Source of the DNA: Spirometra erinaceieuropaei
Taxonomy: Eukaryota > Platyhelminthes > Cestoda > Diphyllobothriidea > Diphyllobothriidae
Direction of reading: 5' to 3'
DNA: 64,000 nt
NCBI GenBank assembly: GCA_902702965.1
Contig: CACRXP010000017.1
Location: forward strand, 1,090,692-1,154,691
The first letter of the stretch is position 1. Each line of letters starts with the position of its first letter. Shown here one piece after another: positions 46,048 to 58,792 of the stretch. A model generated the notes under the pieces. The model was not told the origin of the DNA and ran no database searches. It saw only the letters and a list, made by a program, of their open reading frames with translations. The position numbers and the translations under genes are program-made.

Positions 46048-48360
46048 ATGAGGAAACATCAAGATCAGTCGTGTCTAGGTCAACATGGGTTCATCCTAGG
46101 ATCACGAAGGGTTATTTTTTCAGCGCCGATTGCAGGTGTTAGCGGCGCTTGGGCACAACAACCAGGTATAAAGAGGGGTGATCACGTAGACTGTCATGGT
46201 TCTTTGATACCCTAGAAAAACTGTCGAAATGCATCGATTTAGTGGTTCTTGCTAGTGTTGATTAGACGTTTCCGACTGGCGTCTGGAAATACCTATAATT
46301 GCAACTGATAAAGCACGAGCAATGCCCTAGAAAACAGGGACAGCCAACTTCCAATAGCTTCCTACGTCTGAAAGTATTAAATGTTTCTCCCGTGAGATTA
46401 TCACTTTCCACACTCTTTAGGTTTAGGAGTGAAGACAAAAAGAGGCATAACAGAAAGTAGAAAAACTTGGGATGCTTCGATCATTCAAAAAACTGACTAC
46501 CGGTTTTTGCGAAATTCATAAGATCGGGGGAAAGGAGAAAGTACTTTCATGCGTAATCGTGCTGATTGGGTTTCCTCAGGCCATTTAGGATAGAATGCAG
46601 CAACCTGACAGCGCCATCTGTACAATACCAAAACGTGCCACATTTCAGTCATGTCACACGGTTCGGATACAACGCCCTCCGTTCCATTAAGCGGACCGGC
46701 AAGACGATTTCTCTCCGTGACCTATGTTAGCAGGGCATGTCTGTGGGATCCTTTTCACAAATATGATTCCATATCCCGTCTGACCGGGATGTTTGTAAAG
46801 CTACGTGTTTAGGACATTGGCAACCCGCACCGCACCGTTTTCTCCCAAATGCAATGCAGAACAATCCAAAGGTCGCAGCTTAAACTGATATCCTAGAAAC
46901 AAAATTATTTTATTACTTTTTGCCTCTAAAATGATGCCGGTTGAGACTGTAATCCAAAACAATAAATGTATCCCCAGTTTCAGGCAGTACTATCGTCAAA
47001 TCATACTACAGGTATATCTTGTGTTAGACAGCGCTGCAGTGCGTAGACATGCATAGTCTCAACAGAACGCAGTTGCTCCACATTATGTCTCAATATCAAT
47101 TACTTCAATGAACTAATCGACGACTGACGGATTGGTCAAGGATGGTCCATGGGTGGCCACGTAGGTTCCCTGACCTCACCCGACCGCAAATCGTGCTTTG
47201 GAACCATCTGAAATACAAGGACTTGCCCTGAACCTTGCAAAACTTGAAGTAGACTATCGTCCGAGAATGCAGGTCAATGAAAGCATATATTCGACGCGAC
47301 GTCCTCCAATATTCTATGGGGTAAATGCTAGTCTACAAATACAGCCCTGGTCATAGTTAATACAACTGCACATAAGTACTCTGCAGCGTCAATTTCACAC
47401 CTCGTAGGTTGGAGAGATTCATCACATGGCACTTTATTTGGAGCGGAAGGTGTCTGAAAGTTTGCTGTTTTGGGGACGCCACCAATGAGACCAGAATCAG
47501 TTGCGCCCCAGGTGTACCAAAGCCCGAAATGGAGCAATGTGATTATGTTCCTCTCTCACTAAAGCACACAATTGCTGCACAAGGGTTGATTGAGTTGCAG
47601 ATCTCCGCATTATCCTTTGTAGTATATGTTCTGCTACTTGTCAGTGTAGAGATAGGGAAAAAGTGAATTCGACTGCGACTTTACGTTCTTCCTAGCAAGG
47701 TACAGGAGATCGACAATCGAACGTTTCCATTACGGTCACTAAAACCAAATACGTATATTGTCTCTTGTCCACAGTTTATTGCACTCCAGTTCGCGTCTCA
47801 TAAATTTTATCCTATGCGAGTTACCGTCCGTGTGCGTCTCCCTGAGCGAGTCTTAATTTTCTGCCACCTAAGACACTCGCGGTAATTATGCGAACTGGAC
47901 GGTAAAAGCCGCCCCACCCCTATCGATTCACTGAGACACGAATTCGTTGTCCATTCGAACAGGACGAAAATCCTGGTGGATGTACAAGCATTTGCCAAGG
48001 TGACTGATGCGCACGCATACAGACACGCGCGTGAGCACATGAGCTCTCAGTACGTGCGCTCAACTCGGGGACCAGAGATCTGTAGGACATGATTTTTAGA
48101 CTGTCGCCTGCAACGATATCCACTGCTGCTCCACCGAGTGGGGCCGACAGTAACTAGGACGCAAAATTGCTTACAGTGTGGTCATCTACTCCACTCTGCC
48201 CTCACCGACGGCTTTCAGTTGACAAAACAACGTAACGACAACTGGAAGTGGGCGTGAACGCAGAGATCGGAAGGGCTAAACAATCGTTAGCACGTACAAC
48301 ACAACCTGATTGTTAACCTTCCACGTGCCAGGCCTCATTCTGGGTCGTGGGTTTCGGATC
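46048..48360 (+). repeat. Left arm of a 2.3-kb inverted repeat
   Basis: From GGCATGAGGAAACATCAAG to GTCGTGGGTTTCGGAT this segment is the reverse complement of 50787-53092, with substitutions and small indels throughout (roughly one in ten bases by eye). An 85-codon frame exists in both arms (47409-47666 here), but many differences between the copies change amino acids, so protein coding is not supported. No RT, transposase or terminal repeat was recognised. Confidence 0.9.
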
Positions 48361-50254
48361 TCACCCGAGCGATCGTGCAAAACATTTTACATTCAGAAAG
48401 GACCATTGAAGCTTGCAAGTAGATTCTGAGTGGGAACGAGCTATATTTTCAGTCAGTAATCTTCAAAGCCACGTTTTCTAGTGCGTTCGTCTGTTTATAG
48501 CGAAGACGGGAGCATGAACTTCAAACTTAGTCGATTTCACTCCCCCTTTCTTCTCACATACATCGGCGACTTCTCCGAGTCAAGTCTACGGGGAATGGAC
48601 TAAGAAGTGGTTCCCGACGCAACGTGAACCCGCTGTTGATCGTACGTCGCAAACGAGCTTATATCGCACGGTAGTCAGGAGTAACATAAAAGCTACACTA
48701 AAAGGGAACAATTTAAGTATGAGCCTCGTTCGGGGGGTGACAGAATTATCCCATCAGGTTACAACCGCCCAGTCGTGCCGTGAGGGCTGCGCTGATTTTC
48801 CGTGAGAATAAATTTCCCAGTATCGGTCTGGCCCTTCCCTCTTCCAAGCACCGACAGGTGTGACAATCGGATGTGACGATTGGCATGGTGTATGCCTCCA
48901 CCTATCGCGTGTCGCGCGCATGACTCAGGGCAGCCCAGCATCTGCACACGCCAGGAGTCAACGTGACGTTCCGCTTTGGCTCAGCACATCTATATAGCGC
49001 AGCCCGCTTTGTGAAATTATGGGGAACACAGTCCCCCACCTCCCCCCTCTCGAAAAATCCAGGGGCGAGTGGCCACACCTCGTTCGCGGGGCTTTAATGA
49101 AGTGCCTGCCCAAGCTAACGGCTCGGTACGTCGTCCTGTCCATGACACAAGCAAGATCTCGAAGCTGTCATGTTCTTCGGGAATGACGAAATGTGGCAGG
49201 CGATCAGAATGCGAAAGTTGGGTAAGTAAAAACATTAGAAACCTAAATATCTGGGTGAGTTCAGATTTACCGCTACTTGGTGACTGGTACCACATGAAGC
49301 AACAGGTGTATGCCAACGGATTCTAACTCGCCGTCAAACCTCCATATGTGAGATCGCAAGAAGTTATAAAGGGGCATAGTTTGTAGTCAGTTCTCATTCT
49401 CTGGCGTTTTGAATAGTGAAAGTGAATTCTAAGTCTTTGCACCTGTTGTGAAATGTGTCCCGGACAAATAAGGTTTTCAAGGCGAAAAGATCGCTTAACA
49501 CACCGCTGTTTAGTGGTGAATTGTCTTCCAGAGGCTGGAAGAGAATGCACTAGTTGGCGGGGCTGAACATGGAGGAGCTAATTACCAGATACATCACGGT
49601 GTTGGATTTGTGGAACATACCCTGATCTTACCTTGCCCTGGGCGTTTTTGCGGGCCTTAGAGGGAGATTGAGACACGCTTTACTTAGAATGCGCCATTCC
49701 AAAATTTTAAACAGAAATGTCCTCCTCCTAGTGCCCAGGACACAAATAGGTAGATGATGAGGAAATAAACGAGTTTGCATAAAACTGCACAACTATTATG
49801 GAGGTCAATTAATGTATTTTGGTCTCTTTTCACGTAAGGTATCGCGTCAGGATCGTCATACGGATAGACTTCTATTGCTTGCGTATTTGGACAGTGCAAC
49901 ACATGCTGTAACGTATTAGTTTAAAAACTGACAACAAATAACCGTTGTATATTGCACCGAAACTCGGAGAGATTCAAGGGGCCTCTCTTGAACACAAAAG
50001 ACCTATGCACAAATTTCATAGGAGTTACGCTGCGGTCTGCATTTGAATTTGAAATCACAAAAGGTTTTTGTGTAGTTGATGCTCGCTGCTATTAGGCATA
50101 ATTTTAAGGAGAAAATCTAGAACTCAACAACAGACTTCGAAAACTCTCGCTCAAGCTATTTGTCATAGGACAGCTCATCTCCACAGGCCAAATGCTCATT
50201 GTTGTCGAGAAGAAACCTTTTTCAGTACGTAGACTTCTGCTAGAAAGTGACGAA
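48361..50254. other. Spacer of the inverted repeat, unannotated
   Basis: Lies between the arms and runs into the second assembly gap. Only short, unsupported open frames. Confidence 0.4.
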
Positions 50255-50614
50255 NNNNNNNNNNNNNNNNNNNNNNNNNNNNNNNNNNNNNNNNNNNNNN
50301 NNNNNNNNNNNNNNNNNNNNNNNNNNNNNNNNNNNNNNNNNNNNNNNNNNNNNNNNNNNNNNNNNNNNNNNNNNNNNNNNNNNNNNNNNNNNNNNNNNNN
50401 NNNNNNNNNNNNNNNNNNNNNNNNNNNNNNNNNNNNNNNNNNNNNNNNNNNNNNNNNNNNNNNNNNNNNNNNNNNNNNNNNNNNNNNNNNNNNNNNNNNN
50501 NNNNNNNNNNNNNNNNNNNNNNNNNNNNNNNNNNNNNNNNNNNNNNNNNNNNNNNNNNNNNNNNNNNNNNNNNNNNNNNNNNNNNNNNNNNNNNNNNNNN
50601 NNNNNNNNNNNNNN
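50255..50614. other. Assembly gap (360 N)
   Basis: A run of N between the arms of the large inverted repeat. Long frames reported across it consist of unknown residues and mean nothing. Confidence 0.99.
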
Positions 50615-50786
50615 CGCGTTCGTCGCTTTAATCAATCTGAAATTTTTGAACGCATCACGAAGCACCCGAAGCCATGGCTTGGAAGATTACCAACTGACGG
50701 GATAACTCTATCCTACTCAGGACCCACTGTTCGGCCGTAATGACTCCTAATTCCTGCGAACCTTATGAAATATTCCCCTATAGGAA

Positions 50787-53092
50787 ATCCGAAACCCACG
50801 ACCCAGAATGAGGCCTGGCACGCGGAAGGTTAACAATCAGGTTGTGTTGTACGTGTTGACGATTGTTTAGCCCTTCCGATCTCTGCGTTCACGCCCACTT
50901 CCGGTTGTCATTACGTTGTTTTGTCAACTGAAAGCAGTCGGTGAGGGCAGAGTGGAGTAGATGACCACACTGCAAGCAATTTTGTGTCCTAGTTACTATC
51001 AGCCCCACTTGGTGGAGCAGCAGTGGATATCGTTGCTCACGACGGTCTAAAAGTCATGTCCTACAGATCTCTGGTCCCCGAGTTGAGCGCACGTACAAAG
51101 AGCTCCTGTGCTCATGCGCGTGTCTGTATGCGTGCGCGTCAGTCATCTTGGCAAATGCTTGTGCATCCACCAGGATGGACAACGAATTCGTGTCTCAGTG
51201 AATCAATAGGGGCCGTGCGGCTTTTACCGTCCAGTTCGCATAATTACCGAATGTAAGTGTCTTAGGTGGCAGCACATTAAGACTAACTCAGGGAAACGCA
51301 CACGGACGGTAACTCGCATAGGATAAAATTTATGAGACGCGAACTGGAGTGCAATAAACTGTGGACAAGAGACAATATACGTATTTGGTTTTAGTGACCG
51401 TAATCGAAACGTTCGATTGTGGATCTCCTGCACCTTGATAGGAAGAACGTAAAGTCGCAGTCGAATTCACTTTTTCCCTATCATTACACTGACAAGTAGC
51501 AGAGCATATACTACAAAGGATAATGCGGAGATCTGAAATTCACTCAACCCTTGTACAGCAATTGTGTGCTTTACTGAGAGAGCAACATAATCACATTGCT
51601 CCATTTCGGGCTTTGGTACACCTGGGGCACAACTGATTCCGGTCTCATTGGTAGCGTCCCCACAACAACAACCCTTCAGACACCTTCCGCTCCAAATAAA
51701 CTGCCATGTGATGCATCTCTCCAACCTACGAGGTGTGAATTTGACGTTGCAGAGTACTTATGTTCAGTTATATTAAAAATGACCAGGGCTGTGTTTGTAG
51801 ACTAGCATTCACCTCAGAATATTGGAAGACACCGTGTCGTGTATACGCAGTTATTGGCCTACATTCTCAGACGATAGTCTACTTCAAGTTTTGCAAGGTT
51901 CAGGGCAAGTCCTTGTATTTCAGATGGTTCCAAAGCCCGATTTGCAGTCGGGTGAGGTCAGGGAACCTACATGGCCACCCATGGACCATCCTTGACCAAT
52001 CCGTCAGTCGTCGATTAGTTCATTGAAGTAATTAATATTGAGACATAATGTGGAGCAACTGCGTTCTGCTGAGACTATGTATGTCTACGCACTGCAGCGC
52101 TGTGTAACACAAGAAATACCTGTGGTATGATTTGACGATAGTACTGCCTCAAACTGGGGATACATTTATTGCTTTGGATTACAGTCTCAACCGGCATCAT
52201 TTTACAGGCAAAAAGTAATCAAATAATTTTGTTTCTAAGATACCAGTCTAAGCTGCGACCTTTGGATCGTTCTGCATTGAATTTGGGAGAAAACGGTGCG
52301 GTTCGGGTTGCCAATGTCCTAAACACGTGGCTTCACAAACATCCTGGCCAGACGGGATATGGGGTCTTATTTGTGAAAAGGATCCCCCAGACATGCCCTG
52401 CTAACAGAGGTCACGGAGAGAAATCGTCTTGCCGGGCCGCCTAATTGAACGGAGGGCTTTGTATCCGAGCCGTGTGGCATGACTGAAATGTGGCACATTT
52501 TGGTATTGTACAGATGGCGCTGTCAGGTTGATGCATTCTATCCTAAATGGCCTGAGGAAACCCAATCAGCACGATTACGCATGAAAGTACTTTCTCCTTT
52601 CCCCCGATCTTATGAATTTCGCAAAAACCGGTTGTCAGTTTTTTGAATGATCGAAGCATCCCAAGTTTTTCTACTTCCTGTTATGCCTCTTTTTGTCTTC
52701 ACTCCTAAACCTAAAGAGTGTGGAAAGTGATAATCTCACGGGAGAAACATTGACTACTTTCAGACTTATAGAGGTGTTGGAAGTTGGTTGTCCCTGTTTC
52801 CTAGGGCATTGCTCGTGCTTTAACAGTTGCAATTATAGGTATTTCCAGACGCCAGTCGGAAACGTCTAATCAACACTAGCAAGAACCACTAAATCGATGC
52901 ATTTCGACAGTTTTTCTAGGGTATCAAAGAACCATGACAGTCTACGTGATCACCCCTCTCTATACCTGGCTGTTGTGCCCAAGCGCCGCTAACACCTGCA
53001 ATCGGCGCTGAAAAAATAACCCTTCGTGATCCTAGGATGAACCCATGTTGACCTAGACATGACTGATCTTGATGTTTCCCCATGCCAAACAA
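50787..53092 (-). repeat. Right arm of a 2.3-kb inverted repeat
   Basis: Reverse-complement partner of 46048-48360. It begins GAAACCCACGACCCAGAATG and ends GATGTTTCCCCATGCC. Its 85-codon frame (51467-51724, minus) parallels that of the left arm without evidence of selection. Confidence 0.9.
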
Positions 53093-53295
53093 ACATCCCG
53101 GCCAGACGGGATATGGAATCATATTTGTGAAAAGGATCCCACAGACATGCCTTGCTAACAGAGCTCACGGAGAGGAATCGTCTTGCCTGTCCGCCTAATG
53201 GAACGGAGGGCGTTGTATCCGAACAGTGTGACATGACTGAAATGTGGCACGTTTTGGTATTGTACAGATGGCGCTGTCAAGATGATGCATTCTTG
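53093..53295. repeat. Partial extra copy of the inverted-repeat element
   Basis: About 200 bp from GGCCAGACGGGATATGGA to GGCGCTGTCAAGATGATGCA repeats 52345-52545 in the same orientation. So the element's internal part is present a third time, directly after the right arm. Confidence 0.85.
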
Positions 53296-53944
53296 GAGAA
53301 GCCACTGAGAGATGTGTTTTCGATTTTCTCGTGTTCCCTTTGTAGCATCATAGGCCCCTTCGTCGTTTGTCAATTGACGTGATATCAACCGCCCCGTGAA
53401 TTATAATTCATTCTTATGAAACATTTTGTCTTACAATTTCCACAGAAGCTCAAATGACTGGTCCTCACAATCATTAGCGATCTTACCTTTGCGGCCTCTT
53501 ATCCTCTTTTAGACAATACTCAATTTACAGTTCTGGCCATCGAAATCTTTCGAGATTGATTCATTCCATCTATTTTGGCCCATCTGGATTTATCCCTTGT
53601 GTGCTATTGCCCATCCTTTTATCATTGCGCCAAACAAATGCCAGTTTTCCTTCGTCTATTTACTGTTCGGCGATGTCGCAGTCCATTTGATTAGTGCCAA
53701 TAAACTTTTTAATTAACGGTAGTTTGCCGAAGGCTGAGACGCACGAGTCCGTCGCACATCAGCACATCTCACTCGTCAGGCTGAGGGAATCCCGACAAAT
53801 ACACTAGGGTGATTTTGTTAATCATTTGTGTGCTTCTCAATTGCCTGAACTTGAAAATTATTGCCTACATAATTACGTACAGAGAAAGTTTTCCGCATTT
53901 TAGAACCCGCCGAAAACAAATTGACAAGCATCTTCATTCGCTCA
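53296..53944. other. Upstream region of the 54-kb gene
   Basis: Likely the 5' flank or 5' UTR of the gene that follows. A usable acceptor, TTTTCCGCATTTTAG, ends at 53903 and the coding frame is open from there, so an upstream exon (coding or leader) may be joined at 53904. No promoter motif was identified. Confidence 0.35.
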
Positions 53945-56900
53945 ATGGCTGTTTACATGGACAAATCCAAATCACTAGTTCCGTCTATGGATACTAGTCA
54001 TTATCCAATACTAAGCACCTCCACGACCGAGGGCGAGCAGGACTGGAGTGAGTCTATTTGGTCCCTCGGTTCAGGCAGTATGGATCATGAATATTCCGAC
54101 AGATCGAATGCTGTGGAAAGTAAGGTATCAGATACCGGAGTCATCCAACTTATGAACGAGCCTACAGAAGAAAATTTGTCCAGGTAAACATAATCCATTC
54201 GCCGACTCGGTTACTAGTTACGTGTTGTGACTGCGATTTTTCACGTAAATTACCACTTTCAACAACGAAACATATTTATGCCTCATATGTTGGTCTATAC
54301 CCCGTTTGAATGATGCCACATTGGAGACTTTCGTTTATCTAAAGACTTATTAGATTTTATTTTATGGGCGGATCGCCTATTGAAAAGCCTGAAATTCTCC
54401 GTAATACGTCTTCTGCATTCATCTGTTTTCTTGAATCCGGCATAGAATGTTATCGGGGCCTATTACTTTTAATGCAGTGCAGATAGCATCACGTTTGAAC
54501 CTGGTGCTAACCATTGTCGGACCCGATTTTCAGCTAAAGTAGGACTGAGTTTTGCTTGCCGTATCATAGTCATTTCGCCAGCAACCTACCGCTCACCTTT
54601 TTGCAGGGCAAATGATGGACATTGTCAGCAATGACAGTCGAAGTGCTTTTACCAACATGCGGAATGGCAAGGGTCGGTTACGCTGCTCTGGTTTCAAGTG
54701 TAAACTGAATGTGGGCATTGAAATTAAAGTGAGTCGAAAGGGGGATGTCGAAATCGTTAGTGGGGAAAGTAGCCGAGGCTGAAACGCTGTGTCATAGGAC
54801 ACATACCAAAAATAATGCCTAAGCAACCCGTTAAGAGTGCAACAGGTCAGGTTGCTTCACGGTCACTACCGACCATCAGTTGTACACTTAGCGAGCTGCT
54901 TGTGTATTATATGTGGTATGTGTTCTATGACACAGAGTTCGTTGTCGCCAGTAGCAAGCTGGCGGACGGACAGAATGGGATCAAGTGAGATCCTAACCAC
55001 AACGGCGATGTCCACGCGCCTACTTGACATGCTTATATACCTCACTTCACAAGGCCTATGACGTACTGGTGGCCGGTAACGACCGTGGAACAGCTATCTG
55101 CTTCTGACTTGTTGCATTCTTAGCGAGCTGCTTATGAATTATGTATGTAGATTGAAGCAATGGTTGTCCCGGAATAAATTTGAATAAGGCAAAGGCGACA
55201 AAGCATGCAGTATTTACTGATGTCATAAATTTCGAGACCTCCCATTCAGCTGCGTACGGTCATTGAATAGTTATATGACAAGGCAAACTGTTCAATCAAC
55301 GATCGACCTAGAGAGATAAAACGCGACAGGTAACCTGAAACATGGGTTTAGTATGCGGGTGCATATGGCGAGAGGGGGAGAGAGGAGAGAAGTCATCCAA
55401 ATATGAGAGTTAGGACTACAGTGAGAACTTGTCCGGCGTGACTTAGAGTGCAACGCGCGGGCAGCATTCAGTCATGCCGGAGATGGGGGGGAGGAGTGGG
55501 AGCGAAATGAGAAGGCGGACATGGGAACAGGGTTTCGTTTATAATCGATCCTTACCATGGTAGTGCCAGGTTTATCACGTGGTCCAACTGCTTACAGCGT
55601 TCTGGTTTCCTCCTCCGTATTGCCTTGTCATATAACTATGCAATGACCGTATGCAGGTGAATGAGAGGTCTCGAACTTTATGACGTCAGTAAATACTGCA
55701 TGCTTTGTCGCCTTTGCCTTACTCATATTATATATGTGTACGTAAATGCACGTACATGGAGTCAAACAGGTGGTTTTGATGCAGTTCTGGACAGCTGTTT
55801 TTCCAAACTTTGTACAACGTATCATTTGCCCCTGACAATGGGCGATGGGTGCACCTGCAAGTCTACATTTTTTTCAACAAAATGAAGGATAAATTAACTT
55901 TATTTTACCCAAACCTGCTATCCTATTTCTTTTCTCTCTGATCAAGACAACGAAATTCAGTTCACGCACTTCAAGTTTTTGTTGTTCGCTTTTCAATTCA
56001 AACGTAACAAACACCACGTTTCCACGAAACCATCATTAACATATTAGTACTTTAAATTTCTTATATTTAGCTGCAATCGTGGTCGAAGGAAAGTAACAGC
56101 CTGGGAAGAGACGAAGAAATGTTTTTGGGGCTTAAGTGAACGACAGAGAAATTTTCAGTTTTGGCAGCTCTTTTTAAATAAGATTGAGTGCTCCTGTCTA
56201 GGGAGCAAGTGGATGTCTGGAAAAGAAACTAAAAGAAAAACGCCCCGACTTAGCGACTTGGCGAACTTCCCTTCAATGTAAACACTAATCGATGAATGGT
56301 GAGGGTCATAAACCAAAAAATCTATCTGAATCATATTTTGAATGTTTTGCTTCTAGCTACAATTCCGTTCCTCCCAGCCAGTCACAAATTGTTCAGATGC
56401 GCAAAAAGCACACTGATATGGGATCTCCTAGGCGAATCGGTCAGAAGCAGATGTCGCTTGAGGAAAGAAACCTAAGCGCTTTTTGTGGTCATCCTCAAAT
56501 ATCCGGTTCGAGGATTTCAGACCCTTCTGCCGACGAGAAGGTACAACGACCTTTCTTCGGTCTAGACTGCTACGAGCTTTTTCGTCGAAACTCTATGCCA
56601 GTCCGACTAAAAACACGGCCTAACCTACAAGAACTGCCAAAAGCACAACGCGAACGGCGTCCCGAATCATGGCAACATGGCATGACTGTCTCGTCGTCAA
56701 TCGATCGCGCGCGACTTAACCTTTTGCGGACGTCGTCAGAAGATCGGCCGTCGCAGCCCAGTCCAGATATCTGGCGCACCAAACCCCCCCGACCACCTCC
56801 GCTGTCTAACCAAGGCACCGAGAGCGTACCCGTGGGCCGCGTGGCTGAGATAGTCAATCGCGTGGAGAATCTGCTTCTGCAGTCTGAGGGAAACGATCGA

Positions 56901-57423
56901 TTGTCTTCTGGTGGCCGGTCTGCAGTTGTCACTAATACTGATCGAGACAGAGACCCCACTAGACAACAATCGGCCGCACACCCTACAGCTTCAGATGGAC
57001 ACAACACCGAGACTCTGGTAAACAAAAGACCGCTGTTGACTGAGAAGGTGAGATTGTATGACGATTTTGCAGTAAGTGTTTACGCCAATGTCATTCATAC
57101 AACAGACGCGTGCTCTCGACGCTAACATACGAGTGAATAGCAATCATCTACCTGTCCTTATGAATTGGCTAACAGACTGTGACTGACAATATGGTATTTT
57201 AGTTTTTTTCTTCCTTGGATGGCTATAACAGAGGAACAGTTACTCAGGCATCTTTGCATATACAAACTACGGTACAAATATTCGCATCGTCGTGCTATTA
57301 CAGATGGTTGGCCGAATAATCTCAGTGGATACCGAACGCGGTTTGCATCTAAACCGGCGTTTTGCGATAGAGCCAGAGTTGGTTCATTCAAACAAACTTG
57401 GCGACTTAGGAAACGGGGGTTAA
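53945..57423 (+). CDS. Three-exon gene, unknown 373-residue protein
   Basis: Proposed exons are 53945-54183, 56357-57047 and 57232-57423. Exon 1 starts at ATG and ends CAG before GTAAAC, leaving two bases of a codon. Exon 2 follows TTTTGCTTCTAG and supplies the one missing base (AG+C, serine). It ends AAG before GTGAGA in phase 0. Exon 3 follows a long pyrimidine tract (TTTTTTTCTTCC) and ATAACAG, opens in phase 0 and ends at TAA. A possible AATAAA is at 57848. The protein is hydrophilic and rich in serine, arginine and proline, with an SH3-ligand-like KPPRPPPLS stretch and basic segments (SPRRIGQKQMSLEERNLS). There is no signal peptide, membrane helix or known domain, so it looks like a disordered cytoplasmic or nuclear regulatory protein. 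Exons 1 and 2 are more secure than exon 3. An upstream exon is possible. Confidence 0.55.
54783..55118. repeat. Nested foldback repeats in intron 1
   Basis: GCTGTGTCATAGGACACATACC (from 54789) is inverted at about 54915-54940 (GGTATGTGTTCTATGACACAG). Around it, the GTGCAACAGGTCAG ... CACGGTCACTACCGACC block at 54835-54880 is inverted at 55068-55112 (GGCCGGTAACGACCGTGG ... GTTGCA). A single copy of the second unit occurs at 26.6 kb, so it is a dispersed repeat. Confidence 0.75.
55183..55721. repeat. Inverted repeat, about 103-bp arms, intron 1
   Basis: 55183-55286 and 55620-55721 are reverse complements with few differences (GGCAAAGGCGACAAAGCATG at the outer left end, CATGCTTTGTCGCCTTTGCC at the outer right). 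About 330 bp of AG-rich sequence lies between. This looks like a non-autonomous DNA transposon or foldback element inserted in the intron of the 54-57-kb gene. Confidence 0.8.
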
Positions 57424-58105
57424 TATCAGGGCGTTAATTATATTGTCAGCTCTATGCTTTTGGATCTTAGAGGGAGACGGAATTCTGATACATTTGTTAA
57501 AGACTCCGAAGTGCAGAGAGTTCCCCATATTCACTCTTGGGAGATTATGTGGCAGGACTCCTAATATTAAGTCTCGCCGAATCCTAAATAGGTAGCACAA
57601 TAGTGTATGAAGTATTTTAGTGTTGTCAAACCAGCGTGGTGAATTGGTCTTACATCCCTCCAAATTTAAGGCTCTCTTTCACAACCGTCACCTCCAGTTC
57701 GTATTTACGACACTTTTCTGTTCCATTCCTTTATATTTAGGTCTGTAACCTAATTCAGTATGCGACCAAAAACCATAAAGTATGCCCACATTTGTGCGAC
57801 TTCTCTTCTCAGTCATAAATCTGTCAAAATGCCTCTATTAAATCACTAATAAATAATGATTTACATGCAGTTAAATAAAGACACAGAAGGAAGTATTACA
57901 TGTAATATTAGATTGGTTGGAAACAAACACTTTCCTGAGAACGGCAGAGGTCTCGAAAACGCTAAAATTCTTGTCAGTCGATCAGTCTTAATTTTTAGGA
58001 GTACATGACGTTTGCACATACAAATAACTGTGTAGGGAGAAGAGCATAGGTGCAAAAAATCAAAAATACCTTTTGGATAGGTCTCGAAATTAATGTCTTT
58101 GAAAG
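57424..58105. other. 3' flank of the 54-57-kb gene
   Basis: Probably 3' UTR and flank. AATAAA occurs at 57848-57853 and again near 57875. No other feature. Confidence 0.35.
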
Positions 58106-58205
58106 CTAATGGAATTTGCCTTATGGCTTCTAGACAACTGTTCCATGACTATAAAAGTTCAGAAGACGAAGATGCGATCACTGGAGTAAAAAAATTTATT
58201 GGCCT

Positions 58206-58239
58206 GACGTTTCGGATTCTCACTCGAATCCATCATCAG
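58206..58239 (-). ncRNA. Minimal hammerhead ribozyme (PLE family A)
   Basis: Same architecture as at 22.3 kb: CUGAUGA, stem II GGAUUC/GAAUCC with loop GAGUGA instead of GAGUAG, GAAACGUC, and stem I GUCU/AGGC. The stems and core are fully preserved while the loop varies, as expected if the structure mattered. CCAATAAA follows. Confidence 0.85.
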
Positions 58240-58341
58240 AGACAGACGCAGATAAAGCTGATGGTGGCACAAGGAGTGCAGTATTTATCGCACGTGGCTG
58301 CCGTGGGACCATATGCGCACTCTAATTAACAGCTCTCGCAA

Positions 58342-58792
58342 TCACCGCTGGGGTCGTAATTGATGCGGTGTTGGCTTGTCAACCCGAGTCCGAGTCTTTA
58401 ATGGCCGTGATTTTGTCATCCGTGCTGGATACTGGTGTGACGATTGCTCGGCAAATTGGCTCACTGTCACTGGGATAATTGCTCGTCCGCATCCTCCCCT
58501 GCGGACTGATTCCCTGCCCAGGGAAAATCTCACCCCGGATTATGGTACCGGAAGGTCATTGCGCTTGTTGATGGATTGCGAGTAGCTCGCAGCTCACGCG
58601 GTTGTCACCCCTTGCGAGGATTTCGGCGTCTGGAAATTTGAAAATATGGCCGGGTCCCGTCGAATGTGCAGCCACCTGAGAGCTAGCGTCTCCCCGCCTC
58701 ACTGCTGCTGCGTGCTCGGCAATTCGCGTACGGAGTAATCTCCCAGTTTCTCCGACGCAGTTGCTTTGCCCGCAACTGCACCAGATCCGGTG
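58342..58792 (-). pseudogene. PLE GIY-YIG and tail, frameshifted (family A)
   Basis: The frame carries RTRIAEHAAAVRRGDASSQV, HIFKFPDAEILARGDNR and then loses the codons corresponding to ESWFTGP of the 22-kb copy. This changes the frame and ends it at 58556. The following tail continues in another frame (SLGRESVRRGGCGRAI) with an early stop. The RT is absent. Confidence 0.8.

Larger units (their letters stand above)
58106..58792 (-). mobile_element. Penelope-like element 3' end (family A), 5'-truncated
   Basis: A minus-strand PLE fragment starting in the GIY-YIG motif (RIWCSCGQSNCVGETGR) and running through the C-terminus and 3' untranslated region with a hammerhead at 58206-58239. The left boundary is approximate. 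Confidence 0.8.

Noticed and set aside
47409..47666. 85-codon frame conserved in both arms of the large inverted repeat
   Set aside because: Differences between copies frequently change amino acids, and the opposite strand is equally open, so there is no sign of protein selection.
50192..50740. Frames of 141-182 codons across 50.2-50.7 kb and 130 codons at 9.4-9.7 kb
   Set aside because: They run through assembly gaps, so most residues are unknown.
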